Origin: Pelorhabdus rhamnosifermentans
GTDB taxonomy: Bacteria > Bacillota > Negativicutes > UMGS1260
Direction: 5' to 3'
Assembly: GCF_018835585.1 (NCBI RefSeq)
Contig: NZ_JAHGVE010000006.1
Span: forward strand, 1-64,000
Length of the DNA: 64,000 bases
A model generated the notes under the pieces. That model was given only the letters and a program-made list of their open reading frames with translations, was not told the origin of the DNA and did not search any database. The position numbers and the translations under genes were made by a program. Positions 1-10,511 of this stretch are shown one piece after another (position 1 is the stretch's first letter; the number at the start of each line of letters is the position of its first letter).

Positions 1-625
<625 letters not shown>

Positions 626-738
626 AGTATATTTTATGAAGCCTTTTGATAGGCTCTATAAATTCAAATCAGAAATTATTTTGGTTGGTTTCTTATAAAA
701 GAAACCCGCACATCTGGCATTAATCATTACCATTGTTT

Positions 739-753
739 AGTTTTCAGAGAGCA
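739..753 (-). promoter_or_regulatory. boxA-like antitermination element in rRNA leader
   Basis: The minus strand reads TGCTCTCTGAAAACT, close to the TGCTCTTTGAAAACT boxA found in Firmicutes rRNA leaders. It lies about 115 nt before the 16S 5' end and downstream of the two promoters, as expected for NusB/S10-dependent antitermination. Confidence 0.7.
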
Positions 754-776
754 TGTTGTCTTGCGACAGCTTTTAT

Positions 777-806
777 ATGTTACCACATCGCAAGCGATGT
801 TGTCAA
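777..806 (-). promoter_or_regulatory. rRNA operon promoter, proximal
   Basis: A perfect -35 TTGACA (801-806) is followed by an 18 nt spacer and a weaker -10 TAACAT (777-782). The spacer contains an inverted repeat with 7 bp arms (ACATCGC/GCGATGT). A tandem arrangement with the upstream promoter is usual for rRNA operons. Confidence 0.55.
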
Positions 807-871
807 CATATTTTTTTGCTTCACAACCGTAACTGCAAAAGCATTTGTCTGTCGTTTTTAGCGACTCGTTT

Positions 872-900
872 ATATTATCACAGGCGCCCTGTTATGTCAA
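872..900 (-). promoter_or_regulatory. rRNA operon promoter, distal
   Basis: On the minus strand TTGACA (895-900), a 17 nt spacer and TAATAT (872-877) form a near-consensus sigma-A promoter. It drives transcription toward the 16S gene. The spacer holds a short inverted repeat (ACAGG/CCTGT). Confidence 0.8.
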
Positions 901-906
901 CAACTT

Positions 907-1022
907 TTTTCAGTTTCAACTGATTGTAATTGTTGTTTTTGAGACGGCCTAACGAGACAGCTCATATAGAATATCACAAATCATTTCGTTATGCAAAAAG
1001 AAATATCTTATATTTTAAACAA
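907..1022. other. non-coding stretch between rRNA promoters and lysS terminator
   Basis: The interval 626-1085 has no gene. It holds the rRNA leader with boxA, two rRNA promoters and the lysS terminator. In the remaining AT-rich part I see no further feature. Confidence 0.6.
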
Positions 1023-1062
1023 AGAGCCCAACAAACTATTTAACCATAGTTTATTGAGCTCT
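1009..1062 (-). terminator. intrinsic terminator of greA-lysS
   Basis: A long hairpin (arms about 1023-1039 and 1046-1062, starting AGAGC and ending GCTCT) is followed on the minus strand by TTTGTTTAAAAT. It lies just after the lysS stop codon. Confidence 0.8.
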
Positions 1063-1085
1063 CTTCCTAGCAAAACTTCATTCGT

Positions 1086-2612
<1,527 letters not shown>

Positions 2613-2616
2613 TTAT

Positions 2617-3096
2617 CTAGGCCCGTTTAATATTTAATACTTCGTATTTTAAAATGCCTGCTGGAACATTCACTTCAACAACACTACCCACTTTTTGTCC
2701 TATAATGGCTTCACCGACTGGAGATTCATTAGAAATTTTAAACTCGCTAGGATCAGCTTCTGCCGAACCTACAATGGTATATTCCAGTTCATCACCAAAT
2801 TCCATATCTTTTAAAATAACGGTAGACCCCACTGTTACGATATCAATGCCGACAGCATTTTCATCAATCAATTTGGCATTGCGCAGCATTTTTTCCAGCG
2901 TAAGAATTTCACCTTCAATAAAAGCTTGCTCATTCTTAGCATCTTCGTATTCCGAGTTCTCACTTATGTCACCAAAATCAATTGCTTGTTTAATCCGTTC
3001 AGCTACATCATGGCGACGGACTGTTTTTAAATGTTCAAGTTTTTCCTCAAGTTTTCTTAATCCTTCTTCAGTTAAGATAATCTGTTTTTCAGCCAT
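2617..3096 (-). CDS. greA: transcription elongation factor GreA
   Basis: GreA rescues backtracked RNA polymerase by stimulating cleavage of the nascent RNA in the secondary channel. The 159-residue protein has the usual N-terminal antiparallel coiled coil (about 1-75, with the conserved [13 protein letters not shown] segment near its tip) and a C-terminal FKBP-like domain ending in [13 protein letters not shown]-type sequence. The ATG is preceded by GGAG. A consensus sigma-A promoter lies about 180 nt upstream, leaving a long, potentially structured leader. It is co-transcribed with lysS. Confidence 0.97.
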   Translation of the reverse strand: MAEKQIILTEEGLRKLEEKLEHLKTVRRHDVAERIKQAIDFGDISENSEYEDAKNEQAFIEGEILTLEKMLRNAKLIDENAVGIDIVTVGSTVILKDMEFGDELEYTIVGSAEADPSEFKISNESPVGEAIIGQKVGSVVEVNVPAGILKYEVLNIKRA

Positions 3097-3273
3097 ATGT
3101 TTATCTCCTTTAACCCTTATACTTCACTTATTGCTACTACTTACGAATGTTCACATGAAAGAGCCTCAGATAAGGACCACCTTGGCAATATAAATAGTGC
3201 CAAGTGATTAGCTTGACACCTTGAACAAGGATCAGTCTAAGATAGATAATATTTCTTCCTAGTTTTATGCACT

Positions 3274-3302
3274 ATTATAGGCATAAAGAACTTCTTTGTC
3301 AA
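3274..3302 (-). promoter_or_regulatory. sigma-A promoter of greA-lysS
   Basis: A perfect TTGACA (3297-3302), a 17 nt spacer and a perfect TATAAT (3274-3279) point toward greA. The predicted transcript has about 170 nt of leader containing hairpins at 3219-3230 and 3181-3204. Confidence 0.85.
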
Positions 3303-3308
3303 TAATTT

Positions 3309-4403
3309 CTAGCCTATTCTCTCCTTCGACACTTTACATTTTAACAATGCGTTTGTACGGATAACATTAACCTCATCAGGCAGCAAAGCCCGCTCAAAAC
3401 TGCGAAGACCCGCCAATTTGAAACCATGTTTTTGAGCTAACTGGGTAATCTTTTCAATTTGCTTTACTGTGATATCCCGGCCAATGGTAAAATTTTTCTC
3501 ATATTTTTCTAGTGCAAGTATCATCGTTTCAGCCATACAAGCGTAAGCCGTTCCTGGCGGAAAACCAAAATCGAGGCCAAAGTTCACGTTTCCAGGAACC
3601 TCCACAATGCCGCCTTCAATGACAAGTACGTCATTTCGTTCAGCAGCAACACTTTTCGCAACATTACGCGGACGCGCCACATCGCAAACAACAGCACCGG
3701 GTTTTAAATCACCTGGTTCAATTAAACTATCGACAGCGCTTGTCACCGCAATTACTACATCAGCTGACTGTACAGCGGCTTTAGTATTTGCTGTTACCTC
3801 AACAACTAATCCCGTTGTGCGCATGATGTGTGCGGAAAGTTTTTCTAAACGACTTTCATTCCGGGCCACAAGGGTTAAATAACGTACTTCCTTAGCAAGA
3901 ATTTGAGCACAAGCCGAACCAATCGCCCCTGTTGCACCCAAAATAACGACACTGGCACGTTCCAATGAAATTCCCATTACCTTGGCTGCCTGACGAGTTC
4001 CTTCGAGAGCTGTAGCAACAGTATAGCTATTTCCCGTTGTAACAGCAATATTCAAATTTTTTGCAACCGTAATTCCTGCATCACCTACAATAGATGTAAA
4101 GGCACCAAGCCCGACAATTTTCGCGCCTAAGTTTTCCGCTAATTTTCCGGCTCGAATAATTTTTTGAATGACCTTTTCCTGCGGTAATTCCACCATTTGC
4201 CTTGAGGTAAGGGGGCAACCGATAAAAAAGCCTTCCGCATCAGCTACAGGCGACTGAATCCCCCTAATTGTAGATACCTTAAAAGGGGGTATGTACTGGA
4301 TAATCGTCTCAATAAAATGATCAGAAAAACGTTTGGCAATCGGAAATTTACGGGAAAGATCCCTTGCTGTCAGAGGATGAACGATAAAGGCAAACTTCTC
4401 CAT
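3309..4403 (-). CDS. acyl-ACP-reductase-like Rossmann dehydrogenase
   Basis: The 364-residue protein resembles the cyanobacterial long-chain acyl-ACP reductase family (COG5322, often mislabelled shikimate dehydrogenase). Shared features recalled from that family are the N-terminal HPLTARDLSRKF block (9-20), GLGAFTSI (98-105), TTGNSYT (122-128), the nucleotide-binding GATGAIGSA (156-164) and VARNESRLEKL (179-189). YACMAETM (287-294) places Cys289 where the acyl-thioester cysteine of acyl-ACP reductase sits. A reduction of an acyl thioester to an aldehyde with NAD(P)H is therefore possible, but the substrate is unknown. It starts at an ATG after AGGGAGG and is the third gene of a three-gene unit, 34 nt after the second. 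Confidence 0.75.
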   Translation of the reverse strand: MEKFAFIVHPLTARDLSRKFPIAKRFSDHFIETIIQYIPPFKVSTIRGIQSPVADAEGFFIGCPLTSRQMVELPQEKVIQKIIRAGKLAENLGAKIVGLGAFTSIVGDAGITVAKNLNIAVTTGNSYTVATALEGTRQAAKVMGISLERASVVILGATGAIGSACAQILAKEVRYLTLVARNESRLEKLSAHIMRTTGLVVEVTANTKAAVQSADVVIAVTSAVDSLIEPGDLKPGAVVCDVARPRNVAKSVAAERNDVLVIEGGIVEVPGNVNFGLDFGFPPGTAYACMAETMILALEKYEKNFTIGRDITVKQIEKITQLAQKHGFKLAGLRSFERALLPDEVNVIRTNALLKCKVSKERIG

Positions 4404-4437
4404 AATGGTCCTCCCTTTTGTACTTCATCTAACAAGA

Positions 4438-5346
4438 CTAGACCGACAAATCCATAATCCGTGGCTCAATGGCCAATTTATCAAGAATTTCCACATAATT
4501 GTCTACAGATAATTCATCAACTAATTTTTTACCAGAATAAGCTACTAAAATAGCTTCTAAAATATTTGTACCAAATGAACGCCCCCCCATAGAGGGAGTT
4601 GTCGTAATGAGTTTTTTAACCCCACGCGCTGCAAGCAAGTCAATATCTTCTGCTGTCACTGTATTCGTAATAATCGTCTTGTCAGCCAAAGTGCTTGGCA
4701 TATAACGGCGAATAAAGTGAAAATCGCCGGCAATGATATCGGCCTCTTCAAAATAAGGGGAAAACTTGGGAATAATTTCATTTTGTTGCTCACCTGTGGG
4801 ATAAAACATACTAATAGGAAGTTGTGTAATAATTGGCGCTATATAGCGCGCTAACCGTGCCAAAGCTGTCAAGCTTCGAATGGGAAAGGGCCAACCTAAC
4901 CCAAACATTAAATCCCCGAAAATAACATGACTCCCTGCATTGACAAGTGCTTCAGCCAAACCAAACCGATCCACTGCGCAGACAATCAAGACCTTTTTCG
5001 TTGAAAAATCCATTCCTTTTGTTGTAGAGAGATACTGTACAAGACGTCGCTCTAATGTATTTTTAATGCCACTGCCATCAACAATAGGTGAAAATTGGGC
5101 AGCCTTGGCAATTTGCGCCGACTCGCGAAAAGTATACCGTTTATTTCCAGCATAAATATAAAGATCTGTGCCCCCCAAGCCAAATGCCGCAACTTTGCCA
5201 TCAAACTGCTTAATTAGGTCGATAGCCCGGGCTTTATTACCATCTGTTCCCCGTCGTTCGACTAAAAATTCTTTTCCACCAAATACTTCCACCGCTTGAT
5301 GGTCACGACGGCTAGATCCTAAACTGACGCTTAGAACATGTTGCAT
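4438..5346 (-). CDS. conserved protein labelled quinate 5-dehydrogenase, function unknown
   Basis: The 302-residue protein belongs, as I recall it, to a Firmicute family that databases call quinate 5-dehydrogenase. I see no classical GxGxxG dinucleotide motif that would justify the name. Conserved-looking blocks are VSVSLGSSRRDH (6-17), RRGTDGN, AFGLGGTDLY, VDGSGIKNTLERR, CAVDRFGLAEAL, AGDFHFIRRYMP and TTPSMGGRSFGTN. It is probably soluble. Its ATG overlaps the stop of the upstream regulator (TAATG), so the two are translationally coupled, and the acyl-ACP-reductase-like gene follows. The tight linkage implies a shared pathway, but I do not assign a reaction. Confidence 0.7.
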   Translation of the reverse strand: MQHVLSVSLGSSRRDHQAVEVFGGKEFLVERRGTDGNKARAIDLIKQFDGKVAAFGLGGTDLYIYAGNKRYTFRESAQIAKAAQFSPIVDGSGIKNTLERRLVQYLSTTKGMDFSTKKVLIVCAVDRFGLAEALVNAGSHVIFGDLMFGLGWPFPIRSLTALARLARYIAPIITQLPISMFYPTGEQQNEIIPKFSPYFEEADIIAGDFHFIRRYMPSTLADKTIITNTVTAEDIDLLAARGVKKLITTTPSMGGRSFGTNILEAILVAYSGKKLVDELSVDNYVEILDKLAIEPRIMDLSV

Positions 5347-5882
5347 TAGCCCTCACCTGCCCGAAGATCTAATGCGTCGAATAGTGCCTTTACCTGCACG
5401 GGACTCACAATAACATCTTCTTCAATCGGTGATTGACCAATCTGAACGGCAATGACTTCTTGATCAAGCAACGTTTCTATCAGCTTAATACGCATATTGG
5501 ATGCCAGAATAATAACAACATCAAACTGACGAAGAGTGGCAATAATATTCATGATTTCATTAAATAATTCCAAGCCTGATTTAGTTTCGACAAACTGCCA
5601 ACGTTCTTTCTCAGAGAATAACAACTGATACTCGAGCCCATACTCCCGCGCTAATTGCCGAAGTTCATTACAATTGCCAATCGGAAAACCAACAAGAGCC
5701 ACGCGCCGTCCTTTGCGAACTTCTCCCATACTTTCAAGGCGTGAAATAAAGGGGCGATCCAGATGGAGCCGACGAGCAGTTTCCTGCTGTGAAATGCCAT
5801 GACTTCTCATAGCAAGGATCTGTTCAACTGTGCGATAAACTTTTTGCTTATTAATCACCTTTTCACCGATCCGAAGCAACAT
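5346..5882 (-). CDS. HTH transcriptional regulator of the three-gene module
   Basis: This 178-residue protein has an N-terminal helix-turn-helix (about 13-50, including GISQQETARRLHLDRPFISRLE) and a C-terminal alpha/beta region starting RRVALVGFPIGN (59-70) and ending with IAVQIG near 150, which may sense a small ligand. It is the first gene of the unit with the two enzymes at 4438 and 3309. The start follows GGGGTG. A 10+10 bp inverted repeat overlaps its promoter, so autoregulation is likely. The ligand is unknown. Confidence 0.75.
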   Translation of the reverse strand: MLLRIGEKVINKQKVYRTVEQILAMRSHGISQQETARRLHLDRPFISRLESMGEVRKGRRVALVGFPIGNCNELRQLAREYGLEYQLLFSEKERWQFVETKSGLELFNEIMNIIATLRQFDVVIILASNMRIKLIETLLDQEVIAVQIGQSPIEEDVIVSPVQVKALFDALDLRAGEG

Positions 5883-5899
5883 GGCTTCACCCCTACGTT

Positions 5900-5927
5900 A
5901 TTATATGTGCACACTCTTGTGTACATA
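5900..5927 (-). promoter_or_regulatory. promoter with overlapping palindromic operator
   Basis: The minus strand has a perfect -10 TATAAT (5900-5905). An inverted repeat with arms TATGTGCACA (5904-5913) and TGTGTACATA (5918-5927), matching at 9 of 10 positions around a 4 nt centre, fills the -35/-10 spacer. No good -35 is visible. This suits control by the HTH protein encoded just downstream. Confidence 0.65.
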
Positions 5928-5969
5928 CATAGTTTACCATTTTCTTTTAATTCCGACAATTGTTTTTAG

Positions 5970-6006
5970 AAGGTCAGGACAAACTACCGTTTTGTCCTGA
6001 CCTTCT
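5970..6006. terminator. strong hairpin after dusB
   Basis: A perfect stem (AGAAGGTCAGGAC against GTCCTGACCTTCT) lies directly after the dusB stop codon. It has no clear U-tract on the minus strand, so it is either a weak terminator or a 3'-end stabiliser. Confidence 0.5.
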
Positions 6007-6008
6007 TG

Positions 6009-6965
6009 TTACTGGGCAATCTTATTGACTACGTCTAAAAACGCTTCTTTACTCTCAGCTTGATTAAAGAAACATCTTAATTCCGCTGATCCAGGCATGC
6101 CTTTAGTATACCAAGCAGCATGCTTGCGCATTTCTCTAATAGCCAAATATTCCCCTTTAACTTGCAGCATCAAATTAAAATGACGTCGAATCATTTCAAC
6201 CTTTTCTGCTCTAGTAGGAAGTGATAATTTTTTTCCTGTATCTAAAAAATGATTAATTTGAGCAAAGATCCACGGATTTCCTTGAGCGGCCCGACCAACC
6301 ATGATACCGTCACAGCCTGTTTGCTTCATCATTTCACAGGCATCTTCCGGTGAACGAATATCACCATTGCCAATCACAGGGATTGTCACACATTCCTTTA
6401 CTTTCCTAATAATATTCCAATCTGCTTCACCTGTATAAAACTGTTCCCGCGTGCGACCATGTACAGCCACAGCCGCGGCGCCAGCCTGTTCAGCAAGTTT
6501 GGCAATCTCAGGCGCATTCACTGATAATTCATCCCAGCCTTTACGTATCTTTACTGTCACAGGAACCTTGACAGATTCCACAACAGCAGCCACGATGCGA
6601 TAGACCAAATCAGGCGTCTTCATGAGGGCCGCACCTTCGCCATTCTTGACAACTTTCGGCACAGGGCACCCCATATTAATATCAATAATATCGGCGCCAG
6701 CTTGTTCTACAATACGGGCCGCCCTGGCCATACAAAGCGGATCAGATCCAAAAATCTGAATGGAAACGGGTCTTTCGTCATCTTCCATAGCCAACATGGC
6801 ATAGGTGTGTTTGTTTTTATATAATAACCCCTTGTCACTCACCATTTCTGCAACAACAAGCGCACATCCCATGCTTTTTGCAAGGAGTCGAAAAGGCAAA
6901 TCGCAAACTCCTGCCATTGGAGCCAAGATAACAGGGTGTGCTAATACAATGGATCCAATATTCAT
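6009..6965 (-). CDS. dusB: tRNA-dihydrouridine synthase B
   Basis: This flavoenzyme reduces uridine to dihydrouridine in tRNA. The 318-residue TIM-barrel protein has the N-terminal LAPMAGVCDLPFR (14-26), the catalytic INMGCPVPK with Cys100, VKIRKGWD, AVHGRTREQFYTG and the phosphate-binding GNGDIRSPEDA and GIMVGRAAQGNPW. The start follows GAGGGGG. It lies downstream of coaX but is separated from it by an intrinsic terminator, so it may have its own promoter in the 36 nt between that terminator and the start codon. The dusB-greA-lysS order is ancestral in Firmicutes; here the three-gene module sits between dusB and greA. Confidence 0.95.
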   Translation of the reverse strand: MNIGSIVLAHPVILAPMAGVCDLPFRLLAKSMGCALVVAEMVSDKGLLYKNKHTYAMLAMEDDERPVSIQIFGSDPLCMARAARIVEQAGADIIDINMGCPVPKVVKNGEGAALMKTPDLVYRIVAAVVESVKVPVTVKIRKGWDELSVNAPEIAKLAEQAGAAAVAVHGRTREQFYTGEADWNIIRKVKECVTIPVIGNGDIRSPEDACEMMKQTGCDGIMVGRAAQGNPWIFAQINHFLDTGKKLSLPTRAEKVEMIRRHFNLMLQVKGEYLAIREMRKHAAWYTKGMPGSAELRCFFNQAESKEAFLDVVNKIAQ

Positions 6966-7000
6966 GCCATACCCCCTCGCCTATCTCTATTTTCTATCAT

Positions 7001-7030
7001 AACAAAAAGACGGTAGAAAAATACTACCGC
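7001..7030 (-). terminator. intrinsic terminator of the panC-panD-birA-coaX operon
   Basis: On the minus strand a CGGTAG/CTACCG stem (7011-7016 and 7024-7029) with a TATTTTT loop is followed by TCTTTTTGTT. Confidence 0.8.
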
Positions 7031-7053
7031 CCTGCTTAATTAATAAAAAGAGA

Positions 7054-7818
7054 TTACATGTTGCGCTCATAAATAATTCTTAAACCTTCAAGCGTCAAAA
7101 ACGGTTCAACAACATTAATGGAATGAGATTCTTGGGCAATCAAATTGGCCAAGCCACCCGTTGCCACAACATAAGCCTCATGTCCCAATTCTTCGCGCAT
7201 ACGACGAACAAGTTCATCTACCTGTCCAACAAAGCCGTAAATAATCCCTGACTGCATACTGCTAACAGTACTGCGGCAAATAACATTCTTTGGTTTTACT
7301 AACTCAATACGCGGCAATTTTGCAGCGCGCTGAAAAAGTGCTTCTGATGAAATACCAATACCAGGCGCAATAGCTCCCCCTAAATAATCACCATTTTGCG
7401 CAATAGCACAAAATGTCGTGGCTGTACCAAAATCAACGACAATCAAAGGACCGCCATACTTCGCATGAGCAGCTACAGCGTTCACAATACGATCTGCACC
7501 TACATCACGCGGATTTTCATAGCGAATAAAAATTCCTGTCTTAATACCCGGTCCAACAATGAGCGGCTCCACGCCAAAATAACGTTGTGACATGCGAGTA
7601 AGCGGCACCATCAGGGGCGGAACAACAGAAGAGATAATAACCGCGTCAATCTTTTTTACATCCGTGCCACTATAAACAAATAAATCATGAATAAGCATAC
7701 CATACTCGTCTGCTGTCTTTTGCCTGTCTGTTGACACGCGCCAGTTGACAAGCAATTTTTCTTTTTCATAAACACCTAGCACCATATTAGTATTCCCTAC
7801 ATCAAAAACCAAAAGCAT
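7054..7818 (-). CDS. coaX: type III pantothenate kinase
   Basis: CoaX phosphorylates pantothenate, the first step of CoA synthesis. The protein begins [17 protein letters not shown], the ASKHA-type phosphate-binding loop with catalytic Asp, and has [16 protein letters not shown] and [10 protein letters not shown] in the expected order. I place the start at 7818, after AGGAGG, giving 254 residues. An in-frame start at 7869 would add an unlikely 17-residue tail. It closes an operon with panC, panD and birA, so pantothenate synthesis and its conversion to CoA are co-expressed. Confidence 0.96.
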   Translation of the reverse strand: MLLVFDVGNTNMVLGVYEKEKLLVNWRVSTDRQKTADEYGMLIHDLFVYSGTDVKKIDAVIISSVVPPLMVPLTRMSQRYFGVEPLIVGPGIKTGIFIRYENPRDVGADRIVNAVAAHAKYGGPLIVVDFGTATTFCAIAQNGDYLGGAIAPGIGISSEALFQRAAKLPRIELVKPKNVICRSTVSSMQSGIIYGFVGQVDELVRRMREELGHEAYVVATGGLANLIAQESHSINVVEPFLTLEGLRIIYERNM

Positions 7819-7945
7819 AAAAATCCTCCTGCCATTTGAATTATGAATGGTAAGACCTGCTCGCAACATGCCCTGCGCACTTTTACACCAATAAAAGCAA
7901 CCATAATACTTTTCACCATATCAAATGGCAAAAAAGGAACGACTG

Positions 7946-8923
7946 TTATCGTTTGACCATCCGAATGGACACATCACCAGCAAGCACGCGTTCAATGCCT
8001 GTCTCTCTTTCAATAAGCAATGCACCGTCTGCATCAATATCCACGGCCTTGCCACTAAATTGTTCATCCATACCAAATACATCGACAATTTTCCCAAGCG
8101 TAATTGATTTCCGGCGCCACTCATCGAGAAGCGGTCCGAATCCTTCACTGCAGACCTTATCATAAGAATGCTCAAGCTCTTCAAGAATCTTGCCTAACAA
8201 AACCTTGCGATTCACTTTTTCCCCTGTGATCATGGCTAAAGAAGTAGCAATCGTCTGTAACTCCTGTGGTAAATCGTCCGCGAAAGTATTCACATTGATG
8301 CCCATACCAATAACAATATAATTAATTGCATCAAATTCAGCACTCATTTCAGTTAAAATACCAATCAGCTTTTTATTGTCATACAATAGATCATTAGGCC
8401 ATTTAATGCCGCAATGAATCCCTGTCTGACGGAAAATTGCCCGTTCTAAAGCGACAGCAGCAAGTAAGCTGCATTTTGGCGCATCTGCCGGCCTAAATTT
8501 CGGTCTAAGTACAACAGACAGCCAAATACCTTGGTACTGCGGTGAATACCAGCCACGTGCCAAACGTCCCTTACCGTTATTCTGAGACTCTGCAATAACA
8601 ATGGTACCTTCTGGCGCGCCGCGCTGCGCTTCATTTCTTGCTTCATTATTTGTTGAACTAACATCATCAAAATAGACAATTTTTTTACCCAACCATTGAG
8701 TCGAAAAATGAGGGATAATTTCTTCCGGACGAAGCCGATCCGGTACCATCAGCAGCTTATAACCTCGCCTTGTATGAGATTCAATCTCATAGCCCGCTTG
8801 CTTTAGCGCTTGAATATGCTTCCAAACTGCCGTTCGTGAAACAGCTAATCGCCGTGAAATATCCTCACCTGATAGATACTCATCTCTATGATTGCGTAAC
8901 ATTTCCAGTATGGCATTACGCAC
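7946..8923 (-). CDS. birA: biotin-protein ligase / biotin operon repressor
   Basis: BirA attaches biotin to carrier proteins through biotinyl-AMP and, in versions with an HTH, represses biotin genes. Residues 1-55 form a winged HTH (SGEDISRRLAVSRTAVWKHI). The catalytic domain shows the biotin loop GKGRLARGW, KWPNDLLYDNKKLIGIL, and a C-terminal SH3-like domain with VDIDADGALLI. I choose the GTG at 8923 because GGGAGG lies 7 nt upstream; the upstream ATG at 8956 has no ribosome binding site. The length of 325 residues is normal. It lies between panD and coaX in one transcription unit. Confidence 0.95.
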   Translation of the reverse strand: MRNAILEMLRNHRDEYLSGEDISRRLAVSRTAVWKHIQALKQAGYEIESHTRRGYKLLMVPDRLRPEEIIPHFSTQWLGKKIVYFDDVSSTNNEARNEAQRGAPEGTIVIAESQNNGKGRLARGWYSPQYQGIWLSVVLRPKFRPADAPKCSLLAAVALERAIFRQTGIHCGIKWPNDLLYDNKKLIGILTEMSAEFDAINYIVIGMGINVNTFADDLPQELQTIATSLAMITGEKVNRKVLLGKILEELEHSYDKVCSEGFGPLLDEWRRKSITLGKIVDVFGMDEQFSGKAVDIDADGALLIERETGIERVLAGDVSIRMVKR

Positions 8924-8980
8924 AGAAATTCCTCCCACAATTGTTAGCTTTATCATAACGGTTCGTTAACAGTCTGTCAA

Positions 8981-9364
8981 TTAACGAATGTCCCCGTGCT
9001 GTTCAGACTGTGTAATATGGACAATGCCATTTGATTCATCAAGAAAAACAACAGTTGGCTGATAATTTTCCATTTCCTTTTCATCAAAAATAGCAAAAGT
9101 CATAATAATCACCGTATCGCCCGGCTGTACTAACCGCGCTGCCGCACCATTTAAACAGATCATACCCGATCCTCGGGGACCGGCAATGACATACGTTTCT
9201 AAACGAGCTCCGTTATTATTATTAACAACTTGCACCTTCTCATGAAGACAAATATCTGCCGCGTCCATTAAATCTTCATCAATTGTAATACTTCCCACAT
9301 AATCCAAACATGCCTCCGTAACGGTTGCCCGATGAAGCTTTGATTTAAATAAGGTTCTCATCAT
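8981..9364 (-). CDS. panD: aspartate 1-decarboxylase proenzyme
   Basis: PanD makes beta-alanine from L-aspartate for pantothenate synthesis and becomes active by self-cleavage that creates a pyruvoyl group. The processing site is visible as YVGSITID, cleaving between Gly and Ser about residue 25. [10 protein letters not shown] near the start and the [10 protein letters not shown] and [15 protein letters not shown] blocks are typical. Length 127 residues. The ATG at 9364 shares one base with the panC stop (TGATG), so it is translationally coupled to panC. A GGAGG lies 9 nt upstream, inside panC. Confidence 0.96.
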   Translation of the reverse strand: MMRTLFKSKLHRATVTEACLDYVGSITIDEDLMDAADICLHEKVQVVNNNNGARLETYVIAGPRGSGMICLNGAAARLVQPGDTVIIMTFAIFDEKEMENYQPTVVFLDESNGIVHITQSEQHGDIR

Positions 9365-10221
9365 CACGCATTCCTCCAAATAATATTATCAATCAGACGT
9401 GTCTTACCAATTCTAACTGCCATGGCAATGAGAATGGGGCCTTGAATGTCAGACACAGATTCTAACGTCTCTTTATCAACAATTACTAAATACTCAAGGG
9501 CGGCCAGCGGCTCCCGCTGAATCAGTTCCGTCATTTGCTGAAGTATCTTATCACTCTCTTGTACACCTGATTCAAGCAACTTTGTTGCCAGCTGTAATGA
9601 CTGACTCAATACGAGTGCAGCTTGTCGTTCAGCAGAACCTAAATAAAGATTGCGTGATGACAAGGCCAATCCATCTGCTTCACGCACAATCGGTACAGGA
9701 ACAATAGTCACATTCATATTTAAGTCTTGCACCATCTTTTGGATCACCACAACCTGTTGCGCATCCTTTTGGCCAAAATAAGCCCGATCCGGTTCTACAA
9801 TATGAAATAATTTTGACACAACTGTTGCAACGCCGCGGAAATGACCAGGACGTGAAGCCCCACAAAGTCCAGCAGTAACACCCGAAACTTCAACAAAAGT
9901 ATTCATATTCTCAAATCCCTGGGGATACATTTCCGCAACTTTTGGCGCAAATACCCAATCAACACCTACACTAGCAGCTCGAAGTGAATCTTGCTTCAGA
10001 TCGCGCGGATAAGACTCGAAATCTTCGCCCTGACCAAACTGTAAGGGATTAACAAAAATACTAGCGACCACGCAATCATTTTCTTCTCTTGCTTTCCTCA
10101 TCAAGGTAAGATGACCTTCGTGCAAATATCCCATCGTTGGTACAAGTCCCACTGTTTTTCCCTGCTTCTTGGCTAAATGTAGGCATTTTTTTAACTCCCG
10201 TACTGTTGTAATAATTTCCAT
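9364..10221 (-). CDS. panC: pantothenate synthetase
   Basis: PanC condenses pantoate and beta-alanine with ATP. The HIGH-type motif is seen in [11 protein letters not shown] (about 29-39), the pantoate-binding SRPGHFRGV segment follows, and SSRNLYL replaces the KMSKS loop. The start at 10221 has AAGGAGG upstream and gives 285 residues. It is the first gene of panC-panD-birA-coaX. No panB is present in the window, so pantoate synthesis must be encoded elsewhere. A leader of about 285 nt ending in a terminator suggests attenuation control. Confidence 0.97.
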   Translation of the reverse strand: MEIITTVRELKKCLHLAKKQGKTVGLVPTMGYLHEGHLTLMRKAREENDCVVASIFVNPLQFGQGEDFESYPRDLKQDSLRAASVGVDWVFAPKVAEMYPQGFENMNTFVEVSGVTAGLCGASRPGHFRGVATVVSKLFHIVEPDRAYFGQKDAQQVVVIQKMVQDLNMNVTIVPVPIVREADGLALSSRNLYLGSAERQAALVLSQSLQLATKLLESGVQESDKILQQMTELIQREPLAALEYLVIVDKETLESVSDIQGPILIAMAVRIGKTRLIDNIIWRNA

Positions 10222-10251
10222 GATAATCCTCCTTATGTGTAATGATAAAAT

Positions 10252-10278
10252 AAAAAAAGCCTTTCTGACAGAAAGGCT
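10252..10278 (-). terminator. leader terminator (attenuator) before panC
   Basis: On the minus strand AGCCTTTC-TGTCA-GAAAGGCT is followed by seven T. It ends about 30 nt before the panC start codon, so transcription must read through it for expression of the operon. Confidence 0.85.
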
Positions 10279-10410
10279 CCTCATCACAACTAGCGGCACT
10301 TTCCGTCTCAGTCACGTGGATCTAAGCGGTTTAGGCAATTTTATTTAATTAACCTTAAATCAAATGCCATCAGTGCAGCTCAATTACGATACCACCTGAA
10401 GCTTTTCTGC
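10279..10410 (-). promoter_or_regulatory. candidate pan-type cis-regulatory RNA in the panC leader
   Basis: Two hairpins share one design: an outer stem, a one-base purine bulge, 2 bp, a second one-base bulge and an inner stem. They lie at 10370-10399 (outer stem UCAG/CUGA) and 10289-10312 (outer stem ACU/AGU, inner CGG/CCG). A long AU-rich hairpin (10334-10368) lies between them. The published pan RNA motif, found upstream of panBCD operons, is described as a stem with two bulged adenosines, often in tandem. I infer a match from that description only; no covariance search was run. Confidence 0.5.
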
Positions 10411-10511
10411 CCCCCTATCATAGCATAAGGACTTTTGTAGAGACAACCCCTGTGGAACAAATTTTCTCTGTTACTGTTTGATTTTTTATGGTAGCATACA
10501 CTTGAGGGAAT

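Noticed and set aside
10279-10410. T-box riboswitch in the panC leader (AGGUGGUAUCG resembles part of a T-box)
   Set aside because: The conserved UGGNACC core is absent, and the element lies too far from the terminator. A bulged-hairpin pan-type leader explains the sequence better.
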